A DNA stretch of 64,000 nt from Vreelandella salicampi (GTDB taxonomy: Bacteria > Pseudomonadota > Gammaproteobacteria > Pseudomonadales > Halomonadaceae). Shown piece by piece: positions 8,977 through 17,096 of the stretch. The notes below the pieces were generated by a model. That model worked only from the letters and a program-made list of their open reading frames with translations, searched no databases and was not told where the DNA came from. Made by a program: the position numbers and the translations under genes. The stretch lies in NCBI RefSeq assembly GCF_013415105.1, contig NZ_JACCDF010000009.1, positions 62,001 through 126,000 of the forward strand, given 5' to 3'. Position 1 is the stretch's first letter; every line of letters starts with the position of its first letter.

Positions 8977-8995
8977 AGTTAGCCAAGGCTAAACT
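8977..8995. promoter_or_regulatory. Probable MntR operator
   Basis: The sequence AGTTAGCCAAGGCTAAACT is an inverted repeat (TTAGCC-AA-GGCTAA) between mntR and the divergent mnt operon, 67 bases before the importer's first start codon. Its AGCC/GGCT core resembles proteobacterial MntR boxes. Confidence 0.6.
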
Positions 8996-9061
8996 ATTTG
9001 CACCTTGCTTTTTTAGTAAGCTACAGTGCTTCTTTAGAGCTTAACACAGCGGAGAATCATC

Positions 9062-9985
9062 ATGCCCCAGCGCCGTTATTGGTTGTGGATTTGCTTGCCG
9101 TTTACATTGTCGACCGTTTCATTCGGCGCTCACGCTCAGTCACCGCTGCAAATCGCGGTAACGTTTTCCGTGCTGGGCGATGTTGTAAAGCAGGTGGCGG
9201 GTAACGCGGCCGAGGTGGCGGTGCTCACACCGGTGAATGCCGAAGTGCACGAGTGGGAGCTCGTGCCAAGCAACTTCGCGCATTTAGAGCGTGCCGATAT
9301 CGTCTTCTACAATGGTTACCAGTTGGAGCAGTGGATGGGCCAAGTGGAGGCGACCATACGTGATGGGGTACCGATGGTGGCTGTGGCTGAATCTTCGGGC
9401 TACCCCACTGAGCCGATTGTGACCGGTGAGCTTTCCGGCGATATTGACCCGCATTTGTGGATGGACCCACGTGCTGTGGCCGCCTACGCCGAGGTGATCG
9501 CGGACGCGCTCGCCGACGCGGCCCCAAACCACGCGCAAGGGTTTGAGCAGCGCGCCGAGGCCTTCCAAGCATCGCTTGATACGCTTTATGACGACATGAC
9601 CGCAACGCTTGCGCCCATAGCGCCAGAGCAGCGTTTTTTGCTCACTAGCGAAGCGGCCTTTACCTATTTTTCCAACGCCTTTGAGTTTGAGCATACTGGC
9701 ATCTGGGGCAATAACGCCGAATCGGAAGGCTCGCCACGGCAGATGATGCAGGTCGTAGACAAAATCAACGAGCGCCAACCGGGGGCTATTTTTTGGGAAA
9801 GCACGATCTCTGATCGTCATGTCACCAGTATTGCCCGCGATACCGGCGTTCCTGCTGCGGGCCCACTCTATGTGGACTCACTCAGCGAGCCAGGTGGCCC
9901 GGCAAGCACGTACCAAGACATGATGCGTTATAACGCCGAATTGCTGCGTCGCCACCTTGTTACGGAAGCAGACCATGGCGAATAA
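9062..9985 (+). CDS. mntA: Mn(II) ABC transporter substrate-binding protein
   Basis: The protein has 307 residues with a signal peptide (about residues 1-25, ending GAHAQ) and a cluster A-I metal-binding fold. The four expected ligands can be placed: His in VHEWEL, His in DPHLWMDP, Glu in SEAAFTYF and Asp in ESTISDRH. The His-His-Glu-Asp set is typical of Mn(II)/Fe(II) proteins such as SitA and PsaA and unlike the His-rich zinc protein ZnuA. It lacks a lipobox, as expected for a soluble periplasmic protein. It is the first gene of the operon, preceded by GGAG and by the putative MntR site, and its end overlaps the ATPase gene by 11 bases. Confidence 0.92.
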   Translation: MPQRRYWLWICLPFTLSTVSFGAHAQSPLQIAVTFSVLGDVVKQVAGNAAEVAVLTPVNAEVHEWELVPSNFAHLERADIVFYNGYQLEQWMGQVEATIRDGVPMVAVAESSGYPTEPIVTGELSGDIDPHLWMDPRAVAAYAEVIADALADAAPNHAQGFEQRAEAFQASLDTLYDDMTATLAPIAPEQRFLLTSEAAFTYFSNAFEFEHTGIWGNNAESEGSPRQMMQVVDKINERQPGAIFWESTISDRHVTSIARDTGVPAAGPLYVDSLSEPGGPASTYQDMMRYNAELLRRHLVTEADHGE

Positions 9986-10745
9986 GCCTTCCGATACCGG
10001 GGCGATTGCAGTGAATGGCCTTTATGCGGCTTATCAGCGTCACCCGGTGTTAAGCGATATCAGCGTTTGCTTTCCCAGGGGAGAGTGGACGGCGATTGTG
10101 GGGCCCAATGGCGCCGGGAAGTCGACGCTTTTTCACGTGCTAACCGGCAGTATGAAAGCACTCAAAGGCGAGGTGACGGCTTTCGGCGAGCCGATTGCCG
10201 AGCACCGCCGCGCCGGTCGAATTGCCTACATGGCACAACGCGATGCCATTGAGTGGGATTTCCCTATCTCGGTGTGGGAAACCGTCATGACCGGGCGCTT
10301 TGGCCATATACGCCAAGATGCGCTGTGGCGACGTCTTTTGCCCATGCGCTTTGCTCACCCGCGCCACCACCAAGCGGTTAGCGAAGCGCTTGATGCCGTG
10401 GATATGTCGGCATTGGCCAAGCGGCCGATTGGTGCGCTTTCCGGTGGGCAAAAAAAACGCGTTCTGCTTGCCCGGGCGCTGGCTCAGCAAGCCGATACCC
10501 TTCTGCTTGACGAGCCGCTTGCTGGCGTTGACCCACCCAGCGAACAGCTGATTTTGGATGTGTTGGCCAAACAGCGCCAGGCGGGGAGAACGGTGATCAT
10601 GGTCACCCACGATATGCCTGGAGCACGTCGTTTTGTGGATCATGTGGTGCTTATTAACCGCACGGTACGCGGTGCGGGAAGCCCTGCTGAAATGCTTAGC
10701 GATGCCAAACTGGCCGAGCTAGCGGTGGGGATGTCATCCGAATGA
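9975..10745 (+). CDS. mntB: Mn(II) ABC transporter ATP-binding protein
   Basis: This is a 256-residue ABC ATPase with Walker A GPNGAGKST, Q-loop YMAQRDAIEWDFP, signature LSGGQKKR, Walker B TLLLDEP and switch histidine VMVTHD (as VIMVTHDMP). It would power the adjacent permease on the cytoplasmic side. The start at 9975 overlaps the end of the binding-protein gene, which implies coupled translation; the open frame extends 18 bases further upstream without a better start. Confidence 0.93.
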   Translation: MANKPSDTGAIAVNGLYAAYQRHPVLSDISVCFPRGEWTAIVGPNGAGKSTLFHVLTGSMKALKGEVTAFGEPIAEHRRAGRIAYMAQRDAIEWDFPISVWETVMTGRFGHIRQDALWRRLLPMRFAHPRHHQAVSEALDAVDMSALAKRPIGALSGGQKKRVLLARALAQQADTLLLDEPLAGVDPPSEQLILDVLAKQRQAGRTVIMVTHDMPGARRFVDHVVLINRTVRGAGSPAEMLSDAKLAELAVGMSSE

Positions 10746-10779
10746 AATTAATCAACTTGTTAGCGCATTTTTGTGCCCT

Positions 10780-10808
10780 ATCTTTGCACCAATCTATCTT
10801 TGCACCAA
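10780..10808. repeat. Two tandem copies of a 13-base motif before the permease gene
   Basis: ATCTTTGCACCAA occurs at 10780-10792 and again at 10796-10808, separated by TCT, giving a 16-base period. The second copy runs directly into the AAGGAG ribosome-binding site of the permease gene. It looks like a small slippage duplication in the intergenic region. Confidence 0.9.
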
Positions 10809-10819
10809 GGAGCTAGCCG

Positions 10820-11737
10820 TTGCCAGCGCTCACTGACTCGCTAATCGCTATATTAACGACGGGCTTAATGGCAGTGGTGAACTTACTGCCCGAAACTGTC
10901 TCCGAGGCATTTCAGTACGCCTTTATGCAGCGCGCGCTTTTGACCTCAATGCTCGTAGGAGCGATTTGCGGGCTGCTCTCTTGCTTTGTGGTGTTAAAGC
11001 GCTGGTCGCTGCTGGGAGATGCGATTTCTCATGCGGTGCTTCCCGGGGTCGCTGTCGCCTACCTTTTAGGTTGGCCTTTTTTTATCGGCGCCTTCATCAC
11101 TGGTGCGCTGACGTCGTTAGGCATTGGCGCGATTGAGCGTCACACGCGGATCAAATCCGACGCGGCGATGGGGCTAATGTTCACCGGCGCCTTTGCCGTT
11201 GGCATTGTGATCGTGAGCAAGATCGCCTCAAGCACCCATCTGTTGCATATTCTCTTCGGCAACGTGTTGGGGGTTCAGCCTTCGGCGCTACTGCTGACGC
11301 TTGTGGCCAGCGTGATCACGCTGCTGGTGGTGTGGCTCGCTTACCGGCCTTTGATGCTCTACGCATTTGACCCGCAACAGGCCCAAGCGCTGGGGTTTCA
11401 CACCAGCGTGATTCATTACGGGCTGATTTTGCTGCTGACGCTGACCATCGTGGCAAGTCTTGAGACGGTTGGGATTATCTTGGTGGTGGCGATGCTGATT
11501 ACCCCCGGTGCGACGGCGCATCTGCTAACGGATCGCTTTGCCACTATGCTGTGGCTTTCGGTGATGGTTGGGGTGAGTTCGGCGGTGCTAGGGCTGTGGT
11601 TTTCGTTTGTGCTGGATGTGGCTTCCGGCGGTTCCATTGTACTGGTCGCGACCGGCTTATTTTTCTTAGCCCTGCTGTTTTCGCCCAAGCACGGTGTGAT
11701 CATGCGCCAGTGGCGGCGCTGGCGCATGATCTCTTAG
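10820..11737 (+). CDS. mntC: Mn(II) ABC transporter permease
   Basis: The 305-residue protein is an ABC-3 family permease with eight or nine hydrophobic helices, GLLSCFVVLKRWSLLGDAISHAVLPGV near residue 50 (the conserved EAA-like/ATPase contact region) and LVVAMLITPGATA near residue 225. It completes the importer encoded upstream. The start is a TTG, chosen because AAGGAG lies seven bases before it. It ends 20 bases from the convergent CBS-domain gene, with no terminator visible in between. Confidence 0.92.
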   Translation: MPALTDSLIAILTTGLMAVVNLLPETVSEAFQYAFMQRALLTSMLVGAICGLLSCFVVLKRWSLLGDAISHAVLPGVAVAYLLGWPFFIGAFITGALTSLGIGAIERHTRIKSDAAMGLMFTGAFAVGIVIVSKIASSTHLLHILFGNVLGVQPSALLLTLVASVITLLVVWLAYRPLMLYAFDPQQAQALGFHTSVIHYGLILLLTLTIVASLETVGIILVVAMLITPGATAHLLTDRFATMLWLSVMVGVSSAVLGLWFSFVLDVASGGSIVLVATGLFFLALLFSPKHGVIMRQWRRWRMIS

Positions 11738-11757
11738 GGATAGGGATCAGCGCGGCG

Positions 11758-12180
11758 TTAAACGCAAATACCGTGTTGTGGCGCAAGACCGTGAAGTACT
11801 AAGGTTGAGTAGTCAACAATGCCCATTACTTGGTGCTGGTGATCAATCACGGGGGCGAGAGCCAAGCCGAACTGATCAAACAAGCGTGCGCAGTAGCGGA
11901 CATTCATCTCGGGCCGAACGCCGATAATCGGCTTGCTCATGATCTCATACAAATTGATGCGCTCTGCCGCACGATTAGGCGCGAGCACTTTTTTCGCAAT
12001 GTCCGACGGCAGCACAATGCCATACTCATCGTTTTCATTGCGTTTTTTGATCACCAAGGCGCTCGCGTTATGCTCACACAATAGCTTGATACCGTCCGCC
12101 ACGGTGACAAAACCATCAACGAGAAGGTAGCGTTGATGCATGATATCCCGCGTGGTAATAGCGGTTTCTTGAGTCGACAT
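11758..12180 (-). CDS. CBS-domain pair protein of the DUF1538 operon
   Basis: This small 140-residue protein consists almost entirely of two CBS domains (about residues 10-70 and 78-135), with IMHQRYLLVDGFVTVADGIKLL and IMSKPIIGVRPEMNVRYCARLF as the two domain starts. CBS pairs bind adenine nucleotides and act as regulatory modules. It is the last gene of a run DUF1538-DUF1538-PII-like-CBS, all on the minus strand with short gaps (12 bases after the PII-like gene), so it probably senses nucleotide state for the membrane pair. No catalytic domain is present. Its partner is inferred from position only. Confidence 0.85.
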   Translation of the reverse strand: MSTQETAITTRDIMHQRYLLVDGFVTVADGIKLLCEHNASALVIKKRNENDEYGIVLPSDIAKKVLAPNRAAERINLYEIMSKPIIGVRPEMNVRYCARLFDQFGLALAPVIDHQHQVMGIVDYSTLVLHGLAPQHGICV

Positions 12181-12192
12181 GGTGTTCTTTCC

Positions 12193-12543
12193 TTATATGA
12201 CTTTATTGACAGTATCGGACAGCGATTTGATTTGGTGATTTACGCCGATAGCGTCTTCAACATCGACTTGAAATGCGATGCCTGTGCCCGGTGTTTCATC
12301 AAACTCGCCCACCTCTGCAATCGCCTCAAGAATAGTGCGGCTGATATGCTCCTCGACGAGAAATAGCAATACATCACGCTGTGCATTAATTTGCATCCCG
12401 AAAATACCGCGGGCTTTTTTTAAGCCTTCCCCGCGCGCGTTGTTAATAACTGTCGACCCCGTTGCTCCTGCATCACGGGCCGCTTTAAGAATCGCGTCGG
12501 TTCGCTCATCTTCGACGAGCGCCACAATTAGCTTAAAACGCAT
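12193..12543 (-). CDS. PII-like signalling protein of the DUF1538 operon
   Basis: The protein has 116 residues and fits the PII superfamily trimer fold: an N-terminal strand RFKLIVALV, helix ERTDAILKAARDAGATG, STVINNARGEG leading to the T-loop, and VEEHISRTILEAI with a C-terminal GTGIAFQVDVEDAIGV. The T-loop is short and has no tyrosine at the uridylylation position of GlnB/GlnK, so it is not a classical nitrogen regulator. Placement 43 bases after a DUF1538 gene suggests it regulates that membrane complex, in the way GlnK regulates AmtB. The ligand is unknown; ATP, ADP or cyclic nucleotides are reasonable candidates. Confidence 0.88.
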   Translation of the reverse strand: MRFKLIVALVEDERTDAILKAARDAGATGSTVINNARGEGLKKARGIFGMQINAQRDVLLFLVEEHISRTILEAIAEVGEFDETPGTGIAFQVDVEDAIGVNHQIKSLSDTVNKVI

Positions 12544-12586
12544 TCCATTCTCCTTATAACGCCAGATACATTTAGGCGTGCAAGTG

Positions 12587-13378
12587 TTATGTCGTGTGGT
12601 CTGAGTGGGTGTGGGTGATGTCTGATGATGGTCTGCTTCTTTCTAGCCATTCAGCGACTTGGGCATAGCCCATCACGGTAATGATGGGGAATAGGCAAGC
12701 GAGTGCAATCATGCCAAAGCCATCCATAATGGGGCTGCGGCCGGGAATTGCGGTAGCAAGTCCTAACCCTAATGCGGCAATAATCGGCACGGTGATGGTG
12801 GAAGTAGTGACACCGCCTGAGTCGAATGCTAGCGGAATAATGCTCCGAGGCGAGCGGAATGTCTGGATAATCACGAGAATGTAAGCCACCAACACAAACC
12901 ACTGTAGTGGCCAACCCATCACGATCCGCCAAGTGCCTAGCGTAATCCCAAACGCCATCCCCAGTGCCACCGAAATTCGCAGCATTAGCGGATTAATGGT
13001 ACCGCCGGAAATTTCACCGGCTTTAAGCGAAACGGCAATAAGGGAAGGCTCGGCAATGGTGGTGCTGGCGCCAATGGTAAATGCGAACAGGTAAACCCAA
13101 TAATAGTCGCTCCAGTGGCGCTCAGCGCCAGCGGCCAGCTCAGGCAAAAACGTCGTATCGGTGAGCTGGGTGGCCATTAATTCTCCCATGGGGAAAAGCG
13201 CTTGTTCTAGTCCGACTAAAAAGAACGAAAGCCCCACCCATACCATGAAGAAGCCGATCAATACCTGAGAGAGATGCTTGATACGTTTGCGGATTACAAT
13301 GTATTGAAAACCAAAGATAATGGCGGCAATAGGTAAAATATCGAGCAATGTATCCCAGAAAATGGCAATTAACGTCAT
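12587..13378 (-). CDS. umpB: DUF1538 membrane protein, second of the pair (UmpB-like)
   Basis: This is a 263-residue membrane protein with about seven hydrophobic segments. It shares with its upstream neighbour the signatures [22 protein letters not shown] and GRSPIMDGFGMIA, so the two are paralogues. A DUF1538 pair named UmpAB has been described in Halomonas as a two-component Na+(Li+,K+)/H+ antiporter; both subunits were reported as needed. Its start codon overlaps the previous stop by one base (TAATG), so the subunits should be made in equal amounts. The C-terminus is polar and His-rich (DITHTHSDHTT). Assignment as B rather than A rests on gene order. Confidence 0.82.
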   Translation of the reverse strand: MTLIAIFWDTLLDILPIAAIIFGFQYIVIRKRIKHLSQVLIGFFMVWVGLSFFLVGLEQALFPMGELMATQLTDTTFLPELAAGAERHWSDYYWVYLFAFTIGASTTIAEPSLIAVSLKAGEISGGTINPLMLRISVALGMAFGITLGTWRIVMGWPLQWFVLVAYILVIIQTFRSPRSIIPLAFDSGGVTTSTITVPIIAALGLGLATAIPGRSPIMDGFGMIALACLFPIITVMGYAQVAEWLERSRPSSDITHTHSDHTT

Positions 13379-14142
13379 TAGGTGCTCCCTGCAATAAGGT
13401 TAAGGCCAAAAATCCCGAAAAGCAGTACGAAAATAATCGGCATGACCGATGCAAACGCAATTAAGCCGAAACCATCCAGCATGGGGTTGCGTCCTTTAAT
13501 GGCGGTAGCTAGCCCTACCCCCAGTGCCGTTACGAGAGGTACGGTAATCGTGGATGTGGTGACTCCGCCGGAGTCGTAAGCGATGCCGATAATTTCACTC
13601 GGGGCGATTAGTGTAAGCAGTAGGACCACGACATAGCCCCCGATAATCATCAGGTGCAGCGGCCAACCTTTCAGAATACGCAATACGCCAACAACCACGG
13701 CCGTGCCGACGGAAATGGCCACCACCATGCGTAATATAAACGCAAACGACTGTTGTGCCGATTCGCTACTGGCAATCAACCCACCTTCAGAAACAACTTC
13801 ACTCGCCCTTGCCGCAACGGCAATAAGTGCAGGTTCTGCCACCGTGGAGCCAAGACCTAAAGCGAACGCAAAGAGGAGCAACCAGGTAACCGAGCCCTTT
13901 TGAACAAAGGCGCGGGCTAGGTTTTCGCCAATAGGGAAGAGCCCTAGCTCCAACCCTTTGATAAACAAGGTTAAGCCCACCACTACAAACACCAATCCCA
14001 AGGCAAGATCGATCAAGGCTAGCGAGTCAGGTAAAGGTTGACGAATGACGACAAGTTGAAAAAAGCCAATCACCAGCACGACCGGTGCTAGGTCGCGCAG
14101 GCTATCTTTCAGTTGTCGAGAGAGTGAAATTAAAAAATCCAT
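13378..14142 (-). CDS. umpA: DUF1538 membrane protein, first of the pair (UmpA-like)
   Basis: The protein has 254 residues with about seven hydrophobic segments. Motifs shared with the next gene are [12 protein letters not shown] near residue 99, [14 protein letters not shown] near residue 189 and [13 protein letters not shown] near residue 218. The conserved acidic residues in AEPALIA and YDSGG sit within membrane segments and are candidates for cation or proton binding. It begins a four-gene operon ending with PII-like and CBS proteins. Function as a cation/proton antiporter follows from the described Halomonas UmpAB; the regulatory link is inferred from gene order. Confidence 0.82.
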   Translation of the reverse strand: MDFLISLSRQLKDSLRDLAPVVLVIGFFQLVVIRQPLPDSLALIDLALGLVFVVVGLTLFIKGLELGLFPIGENLARAFVQKGSVTWLLLFAFALGLGSTVAEPALIAVAARASEVVSEGGLIASSESAQQSFAFILRMVVAISVGTAVVVGVLRILKGWPLHLMIIGGYVVVLLLTLIAPSEIIGIAYDSGGVTTSTITVPLVTALGVGLATAIKGRNPMLDGFGLIAFASVMPIIFVLLFGIFGLNLIAGST

Positions 14143-14299
14143 CGGGTGTCCGCAAAAGTTTAAGTGAGTCGTTCGTTAAGTTGTCACGATTTAGCGCTAA
14201 TCATATCTAATGTAAAGCTTTGCCGCTTTGATCTTGCTCATTATCAATGTTGCAGCGCAATGCGGGTGCTATGGTTATATTCAGCTTAAAGAGGTTTTC
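14143..14299. other. Intergenic region upstream of the DUF1538 operon
   Basis: This holds the presumed promoter of the DUF1538 operon on the minus strand (AT-rich stretch around 14190-14220 with TATGAT in minus sense) and, on the plus strand, the presumed former promoter of the fabI-like remnant. No stable hairpin or clear operator is seen. Confidence 0.35.
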
Positions 14300-14386
14300 G
14301 TGACTCAGGTGTTTTCGATGCGTGGAAAGGTGGGCATTGTAGCGGGTCTTGCTAATGAAGGCAGTATTGCTTTTGGTGATGCTTAG
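14300..14386 (+). pseudogene. Remnant of a FabI-like enoyl-ACP reductase gene (first 28 codons)
   Basis: Reading from a GTG at 14300 (or the ATG at 14318) gives VTQVFSMRGKVGIVAGLANE followed by GSIAFGDA and a TAG stop. This matches the N-terminal NAD-binding strand and Gly-rich loop of FabI-type enoyl reductases (G-K-x-G-x-V-x-G-x-A-N-x-x-S-I-A). The rest of the gene is absent: only 65 bases remain before the next CDS. FabI-like genes are often found beside phosphotransacetylase/acetate kinase pairs like the one that follows, so this is probably a deletion relic of a former third member. Confidence 0.7.
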
Positions 14387-14451
14387 CCACTGCATGAGAC
14401 GTGCCAGCATATCCGCTTTTAACCGCTGTGCTTTATTAAAGGGAGAACAGA

Positions 14452-15873
14452 ATGAGCGATTTGGATGATGTGATCGAGAATCGTACCTTCGATGAAATTT
14501 GTGTGGGCGATGAGGCGCACTTAGAAAAGCGCCTGACGATGGAAGACATCAAACTTTTTGCCATCATGTCCGGCGATGTTAATCCGGCACATGTGGATGA
14601 TGATTTCGCCAAAAGCAGTCGCTTCCAAGAAGTGATCGCCCACGGCATGTGGGGCGGAGCGCTGATTTCCACCGTACTTGGCACGCAGTTACCCGGGCCG
14701 GGAACGGTCTATTTGGGGCAAACGCTGCGCTTTAAGGCCCCGGTGCGGCTAGGCGACGTGCTAAAAGTGTCGGTTAAGGTGTTGGAGAAAGATCAGGGCC
14801 ACCATCAGATTACTTTCGCCTGCCATTGCCAAAATCAGCGCGGTGACACGGTGATAGAAGGCGAGGCGCGGGTGCTCGCCCCGACCAAAAAAATCCGCCG
14901 CCCGCGCACCGTCATGCCCAAAGTGCGTTTAACCGAACGCGGTCGTCTGCACGAAATTTTAACCGCGGCCGATCACCCTGACCCTATGCGCACTGCCGTG
15001 GTTCACCCCGTGGATGAAAGCTCCATTCGTGGCGCGGTGGAATCCGCCGCACAGCGGCTGATTATCCCGGTGCTGGTGGGGCCTGAAGGAAAAATCCGTG
15101 CGGCTGCCGACAGTGCTGAGGTAGATATCAGCGACTTTGAGCTGGTCAATACGCAGCATAGCCACGACGCAGCGGAGAAAGCCGTTGCGCTCGCCCGGAA
15201 AGGTAGCGTGGATGCATTGATGAAAGGGGCATTGCATACCGATGAACTGCTGCACGAAGTGGTTAATCGGGAAAGCGGCCTGCGCACTGAGCGCTGCCTA
15301 AGCCATGTAATGGCCTTCGATGTGCCAACCTATCCACGCCCGTTGTTGATCACCGATGCGGCGATCAATATCTACCCGAAGTTGGATCAGAAGCGCGACA
15401 TCGTGCAAAACGCCATTGAGCTTGCCCATGCGCTGGGCAATCACGACCCGAAAGTGGCCATTCTCTCCGCCGTTGAAACCATCAACCCCAGAATTGCCTC
15501 AACACTGGATGCCGCCGCGCTATGCAAAATGGCGGATCGTGGTCAAATCACCGGCGGTACCTTGGATGGCCCCTTGGCGTTTGATAATGCTGTTTCGGAA
15601 GCCGCCGCCAAGACCAAAGGGATTGTTTCGCCGGTTGCGGGGCGCGCGGATATTCTGCTGGCGCCCGATTTAGAGGCGGCCAACATGCTAATGAAGCAGC
15701 TAAGCCACCTAGCCGATGCCACCGGCGCTGGCTTGGTCGTAGGTGCCCGCGTGCCGATTATCCTCACCAGTCGCGCCGATGATGCCTTGACGCGTATGGC
15801 CTCCTGCGCGTTGGCACTTTTGCTAGCTGATCAGCAGCAGCGCGCACTTGCCTCTGCGGCGTTGAAAGGATAG
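14452..15873 (+). CDS. MaoC hydratase domain fused to a phosphate acetyl/butyryltransferase
   Basis: The protein has 473 residues. Residues about 10-150 form a MaoC-like hot-dog domain with the R-hydratase pattern FAIMSGDVNPAHVDDDFA and HGMWGGALIS, supplying the usual Asp-His pair. Residues about 165-470 are a PTA/PTB domain (ITDAAINIYPKLDQK, GALHTDELLHEV, GTLDGPLAFDNA, GRADILLAPDLEAAN). The second half would transfer an acyl group between CoA and phosphate, making acyl phosphate for the kinase encoded next. The first half could hydrate enoyl-CoA, or may only bind acyl-CoA. Substrate chain length is not readable from sequence. The stop overlaps the start region of the kinase gene. Confidence 0.9.
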   Translation: MSDLDDVIENRTFDEICVGDEAHLEKRLTMEDIKLFAIMSGDVNPAHVDDDFAKSSRFQEVIAHGMWGGALISTVLGTQLPGPGTVYLGQTLRFKAPVRLGDVLKVSVKVLEKDQGHHQITFACHCQNQRGDTVIEGEARVLAPTKKIRRPRTVMPKVRLTERGRLHEILTAADHPDPMRTAVVHPVDESSIRGAVESAAQRLIIPVLVGPEGKIRAAADSAEVDISDFELVNTQHSHDAAEKAVALARKGSVDALMKGALHTDELLHEVVNRESGLRTERCLSHVMAFDVPTYPRPLLITDAAINIYPKLDQKRDIVQNAIELAHALGNHDPKVAILSAVETINPRIASTLDAAALCKMADRGQITGGTLDGPLAFDNAVSEAAAKTKGIVSPVAGRADILLAPDLEAANMLMKQLSHLADATGAGLVVGARVPIILTSRADDALTRMASCALALLLADQQQRALASAALKG

Positions 15874-15875
15874 TG

Positions 15876-17096
15876 ATGATGAACGAGATTTTGGTATTCA
15901 ATAGCGGTTCCTCCAGCTTGAAGTTTGCGCTCTATGCCGCCGCAAAGACGCCAGAAGGAAACAGTGAATCCGCATTGAAGGCGCTTGCGTTGCACTACAG
16001 AGGGCATTTTTCCGGATTGGGCACGAGGGGCGCCGCCGTTACCCTCAAGCTGGTAGCCGAGAGCGGGGAGGAGTACGCACTCGACGAATTACACGCGGCC
16101 GATAACCATGAAGATGCCATCACCCTATTGATGGCGTGGCTTGCCAACCGCGAAGGGGGCGGGACGCTTGGTGGGATCGGCCATCGTGTGGTTCACGGCG
16201 GGCAGCGTTACCGTGAAGCAGTGGTATTGAGTGCGGACGACGTTGACGAGCTGGAGACCCTCTCAAGCCTGGCGCCGCTACATCAACCGCACTGCTTGGC
16301 GCCGATTAAGCTCTTGATGGCGCGCTACCCCGAAGTGCCTCAGGTAGCAAGCTTCGATACCGCCTTCCACGCTGATCAGCCTTGGGTGGCTAAACAGTTC
16401 GCACTGCCCCGGGAGCTGACGGCCAAAGGGTTGATCCGCTATGGTTTTCACGGGCTTTCGTATGATTACATCAACCGCACGCTGCCCGATGTACTTCCTA
16501 GTGACGCCGCTAGCGAGCGCGTGATTGTGGCGCACCTGGGCAACGGCGCCAGTCTCTGCGCAATACATAACGGCAAGAGTGTTGCTTCCACCATGGGCTT
16601 TACCGCATTGGAAGGGCTGGCGATGGGCACTCGCTCAGGCTCGCTCGACCCCGGTCTAGTGCTGCATTTGATCGAGCAAGAGGGCATGTCAGCACAGGAA
16701 GTCTCCACGCTTTTGTATAAGCAGTCGGGGCTTTTGGGCGTCTCCGGTATTAGCAGCGATATGCGTGAGCTTTTGACAAGCGACGCGCCCGAGGCACAAG
16801 AAGCTATTGATCTCTACTGCTATCGTATTGCCCGGGAAATTGGCAGTTTGGCCGCTGCGTTAGGCGGGCTAGATCAATTGGTGTTTACCGCCGGTATTGG
16901 CGAGCATGCTGCCCGCGTTCGCGAGAAAGTCGCCGCGCAGTGCGAGTGGCTGGGTGTACAGCTCGATAGCGACGCTAATGTGCGAGACAAAACGTGGATT
17001 GCTAGCTTGGATAGCCGCGTGGGGGTGTGGGTGATCCCGACCGATGAAGAGCGTGTGATCGCCAGCGACTGTTTAACGCTACTTGATGCCGATTAA
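15876..17096 (+). CDS. ackA: Acetate kinase family protein AckA
   Basis: This acetate/propionate kinase of about 406 residues shows NSGSSSLKFALY at the N-terminus, HRVVHGG, FDTAFH, YGFHGLSYDY, HLGNGASLCA, GTRSGSLDPG and FTAGIGEHA, covering phosphate, acetate and adenosine sites. It converts acyl phosphate plus ADP to the acid plus ATP, pairing with the transacylase upstream. Three candidate starts (GTG 15873, ATG 15876, ATG 15879) follow AAAGGA; the ATGs have the better spacing. The end overlaps the convergent MFS gene by 18 bases. Confidence 0.93.
   Translation: MMNEILVFNSGSSSLKFALYAAAKTPEGNSESALKALALHYRGHFSGLGTRGAAVTLKLVAESGEEYALDELHAADNHEDAITLLMAWLANREGGGTLGGIGHRVVHGGQRYREAVVLSADDVDELETLSSLAPLHQPHCLAPIKLLMARYPEVPQVASFDTAFHADQPWVAKQFALPRELTAKGLIRYGFHGLSYDYINRTLPDVLPSDAASERVIVAHLGNGASLCAIHNGKSVASTMGFTALEGLAMGTRSGSLDPGLVLHLIEQEGMSAQEVSTLLYKQSGLLGVSGISSDMRELLTSDAPEAQEAIDLYCYRIAREIGSLAAALGGLDQLVFTAGIGEHAARVREKVAAQCEWLGVQLDSDANVRDKTWIASLDSRVGVWVIPTDEERVIASDCLTLLDAD

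Noticed and set aside
6222-9000. Genomic island with tRNA-Met as attachment site
   Set aside because: No direct repeat of the tRNA 3' end and no integrase were found between the tRNA and mntR, so only a generic accessory patch is claimed.
14207-14410. Minus-strand open frame of 67 codons in the gap upstream of the MaoC-Pta gene
   Set aside because: It has no ribosome-binding site or protein-like composition, and the opposite strand here reads as the fabI-like remnant.
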